Of a DNA stretch of 64,000 nt, positions 45,146 through 54,494 are shown in pieces. Within the stretch, counting starts at the first letter, position 1. Each line of letters begins with the position of its first letter. This DNA is from Desulfobacterales bacterium. GTDB lineage: Bacteria > Desulfobacterota > Desulfobacteria > Desulfobacterales > JAAELO01. The stretch spans positions 1 to 64,000 of the forward strand of contig JAAELO010000762.1 of assembly GCA_024226555.1 (NCBI GenBank), read 5' to 3'. The notes under the pieces were generated by a model. It ran no database searches and was not told the DNA's origin. It saw nothing but the letters and a program-made list of their open reading frames with translations. Made by a program: the position numbers and the translations under genes.

Positions 45146-45286
45146 GAGGCTGTGTCACAAATGCACTTTTGCCCAATTTCTACGTCAGATAAAAATTTTA
45201 ATCCTCAAAATATTCTATATGTTCCTGTGGTTAAAATTTTGATCTTCCTTGAACTAAAACAAAATCTCTATTTGTGACACAGCCTC
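45146..45286. repeat. Family B repeat (B1)
   Basis: A 141-bp element with 17-bp perfect inverted ends, GAGGCTGTGTCACAAAT and ATTTGTGACACAGCCTC. The left end overlaps the ribosome binding site region of the glycosyltransferase and the right end forms the last codons (GRLCHK) and stop of the methyltransferase gene. A second, shorter copy lies at 63545-63632. Confidence 0.8.
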
Positions 45287-45939
45287 CCTTTTTTGGAATT
45301 TAAAAATGGAAAAAGCCCTGTTGTATTTTTGTATGAGATATAATCATCTCCAAAATAACCAATAAGGAGCTTCTCCTCATTATGGATACGTATCAGAGTA
45401 AATGGAGAGCATATAAGCATTAAAAGAAAGCCCAAATAAACTCCAAACATTAGAGTTATACCTATCATAGTAAGGAATGTTCCCAAATAAGCAGGATGCC
45501 TTACAATTGAATATATTCCGGTTTTAACAAGTTTATGATCTTCTCTTATCTGAACTGTATAGGTAAAATTTTCATTCAGATCATACCTTGCTTTAACACG
45601 AAAAATTAAACCAGTTATAAAAAATAATATTCCAATCATAAAAAGATAATTCCAGAGATAGTCCGGCATAACAGGCCATATTTCAAGGTATCTGTAAAAT
45701 GAAATAAACAGAGTTAAAGTGCAGAATATCAAACAGCTTAGCACGCCATTATCATCAGATTGAATTTTATCCTCTTTAAGTGAAAGAGACTCATACATGA
45801 AACCAATGAGAACTAAAATATTTGCTATAAGGACTTTAGCCGGGGAAATAAACGTACTGAAATTAAGAATGACATAGCAAAAGGAGATAGTACTGGTTAA
45901 GAGAAAAATAGCTATGATATCTTTTCTATATTTATTCAT
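45268..45939 (-). CDS. Isoprenylcysteine carboxyl methyltransferase-like membrane methyltransferase
   Basis: A 223-residue protein with about five transmembrane segments and the ICMT/PEMT-type motif GIYSIVRHPAYLGTFLTMIG near residue 155, followed by NEEKLLIGYFGDDYISYKN, the usual end. Bacterial members methylate isoprenoid, phospholipid or polyketide substrates using SAM. The last six residues and the stop codon are written by a family B repeat, so the C-terminus is possibly altered. The start overlaps the ketosynthase end by eight bases. Confidence 0.82.
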   Translation of the reverse strand: MNKYRKDIIAIFLLTSTISFCYVILNFSTFISPAKVLIANILVLIGFMYESLSLKEDKIQSDDNGVLSCLIFCTLTLFISFYRYLEIWPVMPDYLWNYLFMIGILFFITGLIFRVKARYDLNENFTYTVQIREDHKLVKTGIYSIVRHPAYLGTFLTMIGITLMFGVYLGFLLMLICSPFTLIRIHNEEKLLIGYFGDDYISYKNTTGLFPFLNSKKGRLCHK

Positions 45940-47167
45940 GTTTTTTTATTACACATGCTCCGTTATATCCGCCCCAACCAGCACTAACAATTAAAATTCT
46001 TTTTATACTCTTTTTTACTGGTGAATTTGTAGGAGATAGCTCACAAACATCGTCAAGTTTATCAGGTATATTTTTAGTTGGCAAAAGAGTATTTTCTTTT
46101 AAACTAAATATTGAGAGTATAATATTTATCATCGCTGTGGCAGCACCAGTATGACCTATTACAGGTTCTGCTGTAAAAGTATGAACCTCTTTAAAATACT
46201 TACTGCAAACAGTATAAAGGCCAACATCAAGTAGATAACAGCCTGTTATGGGAAGATAAACAGAGTCTATTTCAAGGTTTTTATACTTCTCAATCACACT
46301 TGTCAAACCCATAAGTTTTCTATCTTTACCACCATAATTATCTGAATGAAAAAAGAAATTTACAGATTCTACCTCACCATAAACAGGTGCATTACGCTTA
46401 ATTGCAGAATCCAGAGATTCAAGTAAAACAGCACCACCACCCTCTGCAATTACTCCCCTGTTACTTAATAGAGGCGATCCATAAGGAATAACATAATCTT
46501 CAAGCTCCCGATCAAAAGAGTTATTACCAAAAAATGATATTGTTTTACCCGCAACTTTTGCTGCTTTATTGTAAAAAAGGAAGGTTACAGGATAAAGATT
46601 TGCTTCACCAACCACAGAAAAAACCCTCTCACACATTCCGGATTTTATTAGATTAAAGGCAGAAATAACAGTAAGCATACCAGAGCAGCTGGCTCCCTCG
46701 ACACTATGCACATAACCATTTATTTTAAAATGGGATGCTAAAAGATGACAAGCGCCGGCATTTGAAATACTACTAACGAGATGGTGACTTATCTTTGAAA
46801 AAGGTTTTGTACCGATCTCTTTTATAGCTTCTTCAGCTTTATCTGCACCATGGGAAGCGGAACCAAAAATCAGGCCGGTTCCATTATTTGACATTTCATC
46901 CAAACATGATGAATCAATACACTCTTTTAAAGCTGTGATCCCTAAACGACCGTGCCTTGATAGTGGGGTAACTCTTTTCGCAATAGTAAGATCGAAGGGA
47001 ACTCTTCCAACATATTTAACAGGAAAATCTTTGGAAAATGCCTCATATTGTGTAAGACAACTCTCTTTTTGCAGACTTTTATTCCAAAGATCATTTGAAG
47101 TTCCGGCAGCAGAGCATGAGCCAAAACCAGTAATTAATATCTTTTTATCATCAATTAAATTTTCCAT
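45932..47167 (-). CDS. Beta-ketoacyl synthase-like protein lacking the first active-site His
   Basis: The 411-residue protein is of the FabF-like thiolase fold: GFGSCSAAGTSNDLWNK at the start, catalytic Cys161 in VEGASCSGML, EGGGAVLLES, and the second histidine in EPVIGHTGAATA. Where FabF has NAHGTST, this protein has PITGCYLLD, so the first His is absent. It could be a decarboxylation-deficient or priming KS, or use a different acyl condensation. No acyl carrier protein is in this cluster; the one at 3.1 kb is the nearest. It is first in the cluster with no clear ribosome binding site. Confidence 0.78.
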   Translation of the reverse strand: MENLIDDKKILITGFGSCSAAGTSNDLWNKSLQKESCLTQYEAFSKDFPVKYVGRVPFDLTIAKRVTPLSRHGRLGITALKECIDSSCLDEMSNNGTGLIFGSASHGADKAEEAIKEIGTKPFSKISHHLVSSISNAGACHLLASHFKINGYVHSVEGASCSGMLTVISAFNLIKSGMCERVFSVVGEANLYPVTFLFYNKAAKVAGKTISFFGNNSFDRELEDYVIPYGSPLLSNRGVIAEGGGAVLLESLDSAIKRNAPVYGEVESVNFFFHSDNYGGKDRKLMGLTSVIEKYKNLEIDSVYLPITGCYLLDVGLYTVCSKYFKEVHTFTAEPVIGHTGAATAMINIILSIFSLKENTLLPTKNIPDKLDDVCELSPTNSPVKKSIKRILIVSAGWGGYNGACVIKKHE

Positions 47168-47258
47168 TAATTCTGTATATCATAAAAAAACTCTTTATTC
47201 TCTTTCCGTATAACTATATTTATAACAGGAACCTTAAATATAAGAAAAGGTCATCAAA

Positions 47259-48524
47259 ATGAAAAGCCATCAAAAAATCAGAGAACAGAAAACCCTTTCA
47301 TTATCACCAGATATGTTGATAAATGATGTCATAAAAACATGGCCCCAAACTGTAGCAACTTTTTCAAAAATGGGTTTTTCGTCGTTTAAAATACCCATTT
47401 TCAGAAAACTATTTACAAGAAATCTTACAATTGAAAGTGCTGCCAAATTTAAAAATGTAGATCTGAATATTCTTCTGATTAACTTACAAAATGCCATTGC
47501 AAACCCCACTACTCATAATGAGTCATTTATAGACCCTAACAGATTGAGGTTTGATGAAAATACCGTTCCGGATTTAACAGGGGATCTAAGTATGTTTGGT
47601 ATTATTCCCTGCCCTGTAAGAAATGTTATAATCGAAAGATTTGATTCTTTTATACAGGAAAATTATACCAAAAGGGATAAAAAAGTTGCGTGGTGGCTTG
47701 CATCAGGTGGCCCTTCCATAATGGATATCAAGAACTATATAAAATCCACTGTTAAGTCCAATCAATTTGAAACATTTCCGGATCTTTTTCTATCCGTTGG
47801 AACAGAGGTATTTTTACACGATGATTTCTGTAGACCATTATATAAAGAGAATTTTTTTAAACAAACAGATGTTAAAACAAGAGCTGATCTAAAAAAACTT
47901 GAGGACCCAAACGGAATTTTACAACTCCAGTTTGCAGCAATTTTTACTTTTTACTGCATACCTGAATCTCTGGGAGGTCTCCCACTTCCAAATAACTGGT
48001 TCGATCTGACTGACCCAAAGTATAAGGGACACATTGTTTTACCTTCTCTAAACCTTCCGGTGATTCCGGATCTTCTATCTGCTCTTTATTTTCACCTTGG
48101 AGATAGTCATTTCATAAAGTTTTGCCAAAATGTTAAGTTTGCACTACATCCATCCCACAGCTCTGATAGGAAAATTAAGAAAAACTCCCCGGGGATCTTT
48201 GTTACTCCCATGCACTTTTCCAAAATAAAAAAATCTCCCGGGCATGTCAATGTAATCCCGGAAGATGGATTTATAGCTGTTCCGGCATATATTGCTAAAA
48301 CTTCGCAGAATTCAGAAGTTTCTAAAATGGAAGATTTTCTGCTTTCTAAAGAACTTCTGGATATCTATTACAATAGTGGGTTTATGCCAAACAATCCTGA
48401 TATTGAAACGGAGTATCCCATGGATAACCTGATAACAAGACCCTGGAGCTCTCTATTCGACAATATTCCTGATGAGTTCTTACAACAACTCCTGAGAAAC
48501 TTTAAACTGGAAGTATCGGCATGA
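47259..48524 (+). CDS. DUF1858 / cytosolic solute-binding-protein fusion
   Basis: The 421-residue protein begins with a DUF1858-like domain (LINDVIKTWPQTVATFSKMG to LLINLQNAI, about residues 20-75), followed by a type-2 binding-protein fold (KKVAWWLASGGPSIMD, FRDLFLSV-type region near 165, WFDLTDPKYKGHIVLPS, FIAVPAYIAKTSQN) ending in FLLSKELLDIYYNSGF. There is no signal peptide, so the binding domain is in the cytoplasm, which is unusual. It overlaps the GTPase gene by four bases (ATGA). It may bind a metal or cofactor for delivery to enzymes. Confidence 0.72.
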   Translation: MKSHQKIREQKTLSLSPDMLINDVIKTWPQTVATFSKMGFSSFKIPIFRKLFTRNLTIESAAKFKNVDLNILLINLQNAIANPTTHNESFIDPNRLRFDENTVPDLTGDLSMFGIIPCPVRNVIIERFDSFIQENYTKRDKKVAWWLASGGPSIMDIKNYIKSTVKSNQFETFPDLFLSVGTEVFLHDDFCRPLYKENFFKQTDVKTRADLKKLEDPNGILQLQFAAIFTFYCIPESLGGLPLPNNWFDLTDPKYKGHIVLPSLNLPVIPDLLSALYFHLGDSHFIKFCQNVKFALHPSHSSDRKIKKNSPGIFVTPMHFSKIKKSPGHVNVIPEDGFIAVPAYIAKTSQNSEVSKMEDFLLSKELLDIYYNSGFMPNNPDIETEYPMDNLITRPWSSLFDNIPDEFLQQLLRNFKLEVSA

Positions 48525-49222
48525 AGCTAATAATTGTTGGAGGACCACCGTCAGTAGGTAAAACTTCTGTTATTATCCATACCATAAACAACTCAGGTAT
48601 TAACAAGAGTGGTACTACAGTATTCAAGCTGGATTGCCTTGTTGCAAATGACTATGAAATCTATAAAAAAAACAAAATAAAAGTCATAACAGGATTATCA
48701 ACAAATATTTGCCCGGATCATTTCCTTGCAACCAACATTGAGAGAGTCGCAAAATATGGGCTTAAGAACAAACTTAACTATATCATAGTTGAAAGTGCCG
48801 GATTATGTAACAGGTGCTCTCCCCACTTAAGAAGCTTTTTAGGAGTAACTGTGCTTGATGTACTAAGTGGAATCCATACACCTAAAAAAATGGGTCCTCT
48901 TTTAAAAGCAGCTGATATTGTTGTGTTAACCCGCTCAGATCTTATCAGCCAGGCTGAACGTGAAGTTTTCAGAACAAGAATCAGAAATCTAAATCGCAAA
49001 GCAAAAATTCTTGAAATTAATGGTTTAACAGGGCAAAACAGCCAAACCCTTGGAAATCTCTTTAAAGATGCAACCGATTTTGATGAATCTATCCCACTAT
49101 CACTTAAATATGCAATGCCAGGGGCTGTATGCTCGTTTTGTTTAGGAGAAAAGAGAGTTGGTGAAACTTACGCAAGTGGCAATGTTAAACTGATGGAATT
49201 GAAAGGTTTTCCAAATCAATGA
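48521..49222 (+). CDS. CobW/HypB-like P-loop GTPase (metallochaperone type)
   Basis: The 233-residue protein starts with the P-loop IIVGGPPSVGKTSVIIH, has IIVESAGLCNRCSPHL as the switch region with two cysteines, VLTRSDLIS as the G4-like motif, and a C-terminal CSFCLGEKRVG cysteine pair. This matches small GTPases of the HypB/CobW group that insert metals into enzymes. It is translationally coupled to the binding-protein fusion and lies 147 bases before the ABC ATPase gene, making a three-gene set. Confidence 0.75.
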   Translation: MKLIIVGGPPSVGKTSVIIHTINNSGINKSGTTVFKLDCLVANDYEIYKKNKIKVITGLSTNICPDHFLATNIERVAKYGLKNKLNYIIVESAGLCNRCSPHLRSFLGVTVLDVLSGIHTPKKMGPLLKAADIVVLTRSDLISQAEREVFRTRIRNLNRKAKILEINGLTGQNSQTLGNLFKDATDFDESIPLSLKYAMPGAVCSFCLGEKRVGETYASGNVKLMELKGFPNQ

Positions 49223-49243
49223 GGCACAAAAGCTATTTGTGCC
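49223..49243 (+). other. Stem-loop after the GTPase gene
   Basis: GGCACAAA-AGCTA-TTTGTGCC forms an 8-bp stem directly after the stop of the GTPase gene. No T-run follows, so it may stabilise mRNA rather than terminate. Confidence 0.4.
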
Positions 49244-49292
49244 AACTACTTTGGGTGAAAATTCACTATTGTCTGGTAAAAAAACAGATAAA

Positions 49293-49320
49293 GGGAATCT
49301 CTAATAAATTAGAATTTTTG
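49293..49320. repeat. Family A repeat, half copy (A8)
   Basis: Only the left end, GGGAATCTCTAATAAATTAG followed by AATTTTTG, is present. It lies 49 bases before the ABC ATPase start and is followed by TATAATATT, so it could supply promoter sequence. Confidence 0.6.
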
Positions 49321-49368
49321 TATAATATTTACATATTTAATAACATACAACCAGACTAATGGTGAAAA

Positions 49369-50349
49369 ATGATTGACGGCTCTGCAAGAGGTAATCAAAA
49401 CCCAGGGGAAGAAGCTCTTTCTTTAAAAGATCTTTCAAAAAAATATCCTGCTATTAAAGGATTGCTAAATGATCTTGGTGTGCCTGTTACTAAAAAACAA
49501 TCCCTCGCATTTCTCTGCGAAGAAGCAGGCGTAGATCATAGAGATGTGCTTGATATCCTAAACGGAAAGGTAATTTCAGAGGAATTACCTTCTATAGATG
49601 TTGAAGATCTGACAATCATCCCTGGAAAAAATAAATCTGGAAAATCTGAATTTAAGGATTCAATTACAATCTGTCGGGGTGAAATTATAGCAATTGTTGG
49701 GGCAACTGGTTCCGGCAAATCACAGCTCCTTAGTGATATTGAAGGAATGGTTCAAGGTGATTCCCCATCAGGACGTTCGATAGAATTGAATAAAAACAGT
49801 ATTGATGATGATCTAAGATTAAACTCTTTTCTGTTTATCGCTCAAATATCTCAAAATATGAACTACCTTATAGATCTACCTGTCAGCGAATTTCTCGATC
49901 TTCATATAGAGAGTCGAATGGTTAAGAATAGTAAAGGACTTAAGAAAAAAGTAGTCAAAGAGGCTTGCAAACTGTGTGGTGAGGCTTTTGAACTTAATGA
50001 TAAGATGGTCTCATTATCGGGCGGCCAGGCAAGAGCGCTTATGATAGCGGATTCAATCTTTATCAGTGATTCACCAATAATACTGGTGGATGAAATTGAA
50101 AATGCCGGTATTGATCAGGAAAAAGCGATAGATCTTCTTTTAGGAAAACAAAACATAACTATAATTGCCACCCACAGTCCGCTTATCGCTCTTTTAGCCC
50201 ATAAAAGAATTATTTTAAAAAATGGGGGAATTGATAAGATTATTACAAAAACTCCCGAAGAGGAAGAAACTCTGAAATCTCTTTCTGAAATGAATATTTT
50301 TCAAAATAACCTAAAAGAGAAATTAAGAAGAGGAGATAATCTAAGATAG
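49369..50349 (+). CDS. DUF1858 / ABC-type ATPase fusion
   Basis: The 326-residue protein has an N-terminal DUF1858-like helical domain (SLKDLSKKYPAIKGLLNDLG to VLDILNGK, about residues 18-68) and an ABC ATPase: Walker A GATGSGKS near 109-116, signature LSGGQARALMIADS, Walker B SPIILVDEIENAG, and the H-loop THSPL. There are no membrane helices and no permease gene. It shares the DUF1858 module with the binding protein two genes upstream, suggesting they dock on a common partner. The ATPase may drive cytosolic cofactor or metal loading rather than transport. Confidence 0.75.
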   Translation: MIDGSARGNQNPGEEALSLKDLSKKYPAIKGLLNDLGVPVTKKQSLAFLCEEAGVDHRDVLDILNGKVISEELPSIDVEDLTIIPGKNKSGKSEFKDSITICRGEIIAIVGATGSGKSQLLSDIEGMVQGDSPSGRSIELNKNSIDDDLRLNSFLFIAQISQNMNYLIDLPVSEFLDLHIESRMVKNSKGLKKKVVKEACKLCGEAFELNDKMVSLSGGQARALMIADSIFISDSPIILVDEIENAGIDQEKAIDLLLGKQNITIIATHSPLIALLAHKRIILKNGGIDKIITKTPEEEETLKSLSEMNIFQNNLKEKLRRGDNLR

Positions 50350-50362
50350 TTGGGTTAAACCT

Positions 50363-50381
50363 AAGGTGCACAAAGTGCACC
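50363..50381. terminator. Hairpin between convergent ABC genes
   Basis: AGGTGCACAAAGTGCACCT is an 8-bp stem with a 3-nt loop, placed between the plus-strand ABC ATPase end and the minus-strand ABC-F end. The T-run is poor on both sides. A related palindrome (GTGCACAGAGTGCAC) is at about 8790. Confidence 0.45.
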
Positions 50382-50394
50382 TACGAATCTTTAA

Positions 50395-51912
50395 TCAATT
50401 AATTCTACCAGGCTCTAATGTTTTTGAAACGCCTATAGATTTTAGAAATTCCCTGTTATGACTAACAACAATAAGAGTTCCTTTCCATGCTTTTAAAGCT
50501 TTTCTGAGGGATGTTTCTCCTACAAAATCAAGGCTAAAGGTTGGTTCATCCAACACTAAAATCTGTATCCCTGGTTTTTGATGAAATAAACATATTAGAG
50601 CTGCTCTCACTCTTTCACCCGGGCTTAGTGAAGAGATTGGCCTTTCTGCTAAAGCAATCGGAAATTTATGCATCAAAAGAACCCTGGTAACCTCATCAGT
50701 TTTTTGACTACCTGAGTAGATCATTAGCCGTGCGAAAAGGCTTTCATCTGTCATCCAGTTTGCTCCTCCCTGGGAGATCCACCCTAAATTTCCATCAATT
50801 GAAACCTTTCCACTAAAGGGTTTAGTGTTCCCCACAATAATATTGAGAAGGGTTGTTTTTCCTACTCCATTTGAGCCTACAATAGCAAATTTCTCATAAC
50901 CAATTGATAGATCAATATCTTTGAAAAGATAACCTTTATCAAATTTTGCTGATATAGATTCCAAAACAACAGGAGTATTATTTCCTAAAACATCTATCTT
51001 TATATCCGGAAGCTCAAGAGGAAGATTCACAGAAAGAGCTCTTCTGCTAACAAGAGTCCTTTTCCTTTCTGTACTAATTCTATCCTGCTCTATTCTTGCA
51101 GCTTTTCCCTGATTAACCTGAGCTTTACCTCTTTTTGTATTTAGTCTGGATTTAGGTGTACATCTTTCAAGTTCACTTATTCGTCCAAAGTTCTTTTTCC
51201 TTCGCCTTCTTCTTGTCACCTTAACTCTGTGTTCCTCTTTCCTATCAAGCATATTGATCTGTTTTATATATTGTTTTTCAGCGTCCAGTGCCTGATCTTC
51301 AAGTAGTAGCGAAAGTTCATTGAAAGAACCTGAAAAATAACTACAACCTGATTCTGAAATAATAAAAAAATGCTTAAAGTGAGAAAGTAATAGCCGATCA
51401 TGGGAAACAACAATTAAGCCCTTTTCCCATGATAAAATCCAGTCTATCAGCCACTCAACACCTCTTTCATCCAGATCTTCTGTTGGCTCATCGAGAAGCA
51501 GCATATCAGGGGATATTAATTTTGCTAAAAGAAGATGAAGCTTTCTGATTTCACCATAACTAAAGTTATTTGAATGCATTATTTCTGATGGTTCAGGAAA
51601 ACCTAACTCTTTAAGCTCTTTCTCCAAAGATGATATATTTATAGAAGTGATAGCTTTCAAAACTGTTTCAACACTTGAAGGTAGCTGCTGAGAAACCAGA
51701 CAGGGCTGTTCTCTAAAACGAACTTCACCTTGATCCGGCTCCTGAATACCAGCCATAACTTTTAAAAGAGTTGATTTTCCAATTCCATTTCTACCGATAA
51801 CGGCAACCTTCTCACCTTCAAACACCATATTAAGATCATTGAATAAAGGCCTTCCCTCAAGAGTGCTGATGTTAACACCCTTTAATTTAAGTGATGTAGA
51901 GTGTTTAGTCAT
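50395..51912 (-). CDS. ABC-F family ATPase
   Basis: The 505-residue soluble protein has two ABC domains and no membrane segments. Domain 1: Walker A GRNGIGKSTLL (about 37-47), signature FSYGEIRKLHL, Walker B MLLLDEPTEDLDE. Domain 2: GSNGVGKTTLLN, LSPGERVRAAL, ILVLDEPTFSLDF. A basic linker (RKEEHRVKVTRRRRRKKN) joins them. ABC-F proteins act on ribosomes in translation control or antibiotic protection; the short linker and divergent sequence do not identify a sub-family. An AAAGGAGGTGC site precedes the ATG, which overlaps hflX by eight bases. Confidence 0.87.
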   Translation of the reverse strand: MTKHSTSLKLKGVNISTLEGRPLFNDLNMVFEGEKVAVIGRNGIGKSTLLKVMAGIQEPDQGEVRFREQPCLVSQQLPSSVETVLKAITSINISSLEKELKELGFPEPSEIMHSNNFSYGEIRKLHLLLAKLISPDMLLLDEPTEDLDERGVEWLIDWILSWEKGLIVVSHDRLLLSHFKHFFIISESGCSYFSGSFNELSLLLEDQALDAEKQYIKQINMLDRKEEHRVKVTRRRRRKKNFGRISELERCTPKSRLNTKRGKAQVNQGKAARIEQDRISTERKRTLVSRRALSVNLPLELPDIKIDVLGNNTPVVLESISAKFDKGYLFKDIDLSIGYEKFAIVGSNGVGKTTLLNIIVGNTKPFSGKVSIDGNLGWISQGGANWMTDESLFARLMIYSGSQKTDEVTRVLLMHKFPIALAERPISSLSPGERVRAALICLFHQKPGIQILVLDEPTFSLDFVGETSLRKALKAWKGTLIVVSHNREFLKSIGVSKTLEPGRIN

Positions 51913-53266
51913 TTTGCACCTCCTTTATTCTTTCACGAATATTTGTGACTATATGTGGCTCACCCTCTAATGAAAACAGCAACCCATCTTCCTTTGCCTC
52001 TGTTTCGAGAACACGACATTTCGAATATATCAGCTTAAAAACCTCACGGGCTTTGTATGGAACCAATAGCTTACATTTTAAATGTTCTGAGTGAACTTCA
52101 GACAGGAGCTTTTCTCTTAGATTCTTTACGGACACTGAGTCTTCAGAACTCGCTTTTAAAAATTTATGCCCATCACTTAACCTTTCAATATTACTGCCTG
52201 GAATATCACTCGTAAGAAGGTCAATTTTGTTAAAAACATATAAGCAGGGAATCTTATCTGCGCCTATCTTGTTTAATAGTTTTTGAGTTGTCTCTATATG
52301 CAACTCTTTCTCACTATCTGAAGCATCAACAACCATTACAATTAAGGACGCGTCTTTTATTCCATCCAGAGTTGATTCAAAACTTGATAACAAACTTTCT
52401 GGCAACCTTCTTATAAAACCAACTGTATCACTTAATAAAACATCTCCTCCGTAGTCAGATAAACATCTGGTTGTCGTATCCAGAGTTTCAAAGGGTTTAT
52501 CTTTGGCTGAAAGAGCAGCTTTTGTCAGAGCATTCATAAGTGATGTTTTGCCCGCATTGGTGTACCCAACCAAAGTGATCTGCTTACTTTTCTTTCGACC
52601 TGTACGCTGAGTGGAATCCGTTTTTTTGATTCTGGAAAGCGCTTTTTTCAGCTCCAATAACCTTCCATCAAGTTTTCTTGCTAACATCGCTGAAGCTGTT
52701 TCACCTGGACCTCGTCCTGTTACAACACTTGATGCCTGTTGATCCATATCAAGACCCAACCCACGAATACGAGGCCTTAAGTACTCAAGATGAGCAATCT
52801 CAACCTGAATTTTAGATCGTTTAGTTTTTGCATGTTTTGAAAATACATTTAATATTATCGCCTCACGATCACATACCGATATTCCGGTAATATCCTCCAG
52901 ATTTCGCATTTGAGATGGAGAAAGCTCTGCATCAATAACTAAAAGATTTGCGCCAGCTTCTATCGCACGATCTGATATCTCCTGTGCTTTTCCCTTTCCA
53001 ATCAATGTTTTTGGGTTTGGATATAATAGGTTTACAGTCTCATGGCCAACAATGTGATCTCCCTGGGTTTGAACCAGACTTAATATTTCCGCCAATTGAC
53101 CGGAGAGGTCTCCTTCTCCCAGAGAAACAACATAACAGTTATTATTTTCCGATCTGTTTTCAGTAGTTCTTTTATTATCCCAATTACTAACAAGTTCTTC
53201 AAAACGACCCTCATCAGCAACCGGAACTTCAGGGTGTTCTAAAATAGGTTTTGAATAAAATTTCAT
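51905..53266 (-). CDS. hflX: Ribosome-associated GTPase HflX
   Basis: The 453-residue protein contains the HflX N-terminal domain (NPKTLIGKGKAQEI, glycine-rich ATP-binding-like; LRPRIRGLGLDMDQQAS), then an Era-type G domain: G1 GYTNAGKTSLMNAL, G3 DTVGFIRRLPESLLSSFEST, G4 NKIDLL. HflX splits stalled or heat-damaged ribosomes. GAGGTACATAA precedes the ATG. The overlapping ABC-F gene suggests a joint role in ribosome rescue. Confidence 0.93.
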   Translation of the reverse strand: MKFYSKPILEHPEVPVADEGRFEELVSNWDNKRTTENRSENNNCYVVSLGEGDLSGQLAEILSLVQTQGDHIVGHETVNLLYPNPKTLIGKGKAQEISDRAIEAGANLLVIDAELSPSQMRNLEDITGISVCDREAIILNVFSKHAKTKRSKIQVEIAHLEYLRPRIRGLGLDMDQQASSVVTGRGPGETASAMLARKLDGRLLELKKALSRIKKTDSTQRTGRKKSKQITLVGYTNAGKTSLMNALTKAALSAKDKPFETLDTTTRCLSDYGGDVLLSDTVGFIRRLPESLLSSFESTLDGIKDASLIVMVVDASDSEKELHIETTQKLLNKIGADKIPCLYVFNKIDLLTSDIPGSNIERLSDGHKFLKASSEDSVSVKNLREKLLSEVHSEHLKCKLLVPYKAREVFKLIYSKCRVLETEAKEDGLLFSLEGEPHIVTNIRERIKEVQND

Positions 53267-53586
53267 TTATGTACCTCTATATATAACAGGGCTTTTACGC
53301 CCTGGTTTTATTTATGCTTGAAAACAAACAGCTGTAGTGTTTTACTGGATATTAAAACCCAGTAAATTTAAAATAGATGTATCTATACGTAGAAAACTGA
53401 ATTTAAATACAGCTCACTTCATAAACTTAGATACTCAATTTGTAAAAAAAATGTGGTACTGGCTGAATCAGTCAGAAACCAAAGTGTGGATTATGTGAAG
53501 TAATTAATTAACATGTTCTTATCTTATTCCTTTTTAAAGTAGGAATACTTAATAACCTATTTTCACCAACAATACAAGTTTTTTTA

Positions 53587-53744
53587 TGGCGTCGTAAAAT
53601 TCCTTCATATGCTGCTAAAAAGAAAAAGCAAAGCATTTTTCTTTCGATGTAGCTGCCCGATCAGACGTTCGAAGTATTAAAACCATACATCTTCACGCCT
53701 GACCGAACGCTAACGCCTTGCATATAAAGTTTTTTACTTAGCCA
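53587..53744. repeat. Family C repeat (C3)
   Basis: Begins TGGCGTCGTAAAATTCC and ends CATATAAAGTTTTTTACTTAGCCA, with the core CAGACGTTCGAAGTATTAAA and CATCTTCACGCCTGACC. It lies in the 635-bp gap 53267-53901, which contains no gene I can support. Confidence 0.75.
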
Positions 53745-53901
53745 GGATAATAAAGATATGATTAAAGACAATTGTTGATTATCTACAATTTAATGTGTTT
53801 TCTATTGCCTTGTTAGATACTATGAAATAAAACTCAACATTTTTCAAAAAATGCAAAAATAAATTTTATGTTAGATCTAACCAGCAAGCCCGCTGCACTT
53901 A

Positions 53902-54276
53902 CTATTCAGGTGTTTTACTAAAGCAAAGGTATGTATACATTAATCCTGTTATAATACAAACACTGAATATTGCCGGATCAATGCCCCAAAAGTAGATATC
54001 TTCCACAGCTCTTTGGAGATAAAAAAAAGCAATAAAACCTGTTAAAAGTCTACCCAAACCAGATTTAAGCAATTTTATATTATAAAAAAAAGAAAGATAA
54101 ACGAATAAAATAAGAAGTACTGAACAATGTAAATTTAAACAGTACATAATCGAACGATTATCTTCAGAAAGACATTTTAAAGTTTCAGACCAATTTTGGA
54201 TTTTAAAAAACATCAAATGGAGAAAAACAAGTAGTAAATTTATTACCCCACCAATATAGAAAAAAAATTTTTTCAT
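53902..54276 (-). CDS. Small membrane protein of unknown function
   Basis: The 124-residue protein has four hydrophobic segments: FFFYIGGVINLLLVFLHLMFF, LHCSVLLILFVYLSFFY, LLTGFIAFFYL and FSVCIITGLMYTYLCF. It resembles small DoxX-like or DUF4345-like membrane proteins, but I cannot name the family. The ATG at 54276 follows AAAGGTAGGT; a longer frame starts at 54297. Confidence 0.5.
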   Translation of the reverse strand: MKKFFFYIGGVINLLLVFLHLMFFKIQNWSETLKCLSEDNRSIMYCLNLHCSVLLILFVYLSFFYNIKLLKSGLGRLLTGFIAFFYLQRAVEDIYFWGIDPAIFSVCIITGLMYTYLCFSKTPE

Positions 54277-54494
54277 ATTACCTACCTTTATGTGCAACTA
54301 CTATATTTTACAAACTCAATTATAAGTCATAATATATAGTTTTTTTACATAAGGCAACAAAATTACATTTTAAGCTCTTTAGGTAAAAAACCTTGGATTT
54401 AGTTTGCAGGTTAACAATGAAGATTTTGTTGATTCAAAACAAGCTGATTAGACATTCCTTAAGACAACACTTTTTAAATAGCTCACTTTAGCTC

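Noticed and set aside
45138..45176. Longer N-terminus of the glycosyltransferase (MGKSAFVTQPRGF)
   Set aside because: It is encoded by the end of a family B repeat and lacks a ribosome binding site, while the ATG at 45137 has one.
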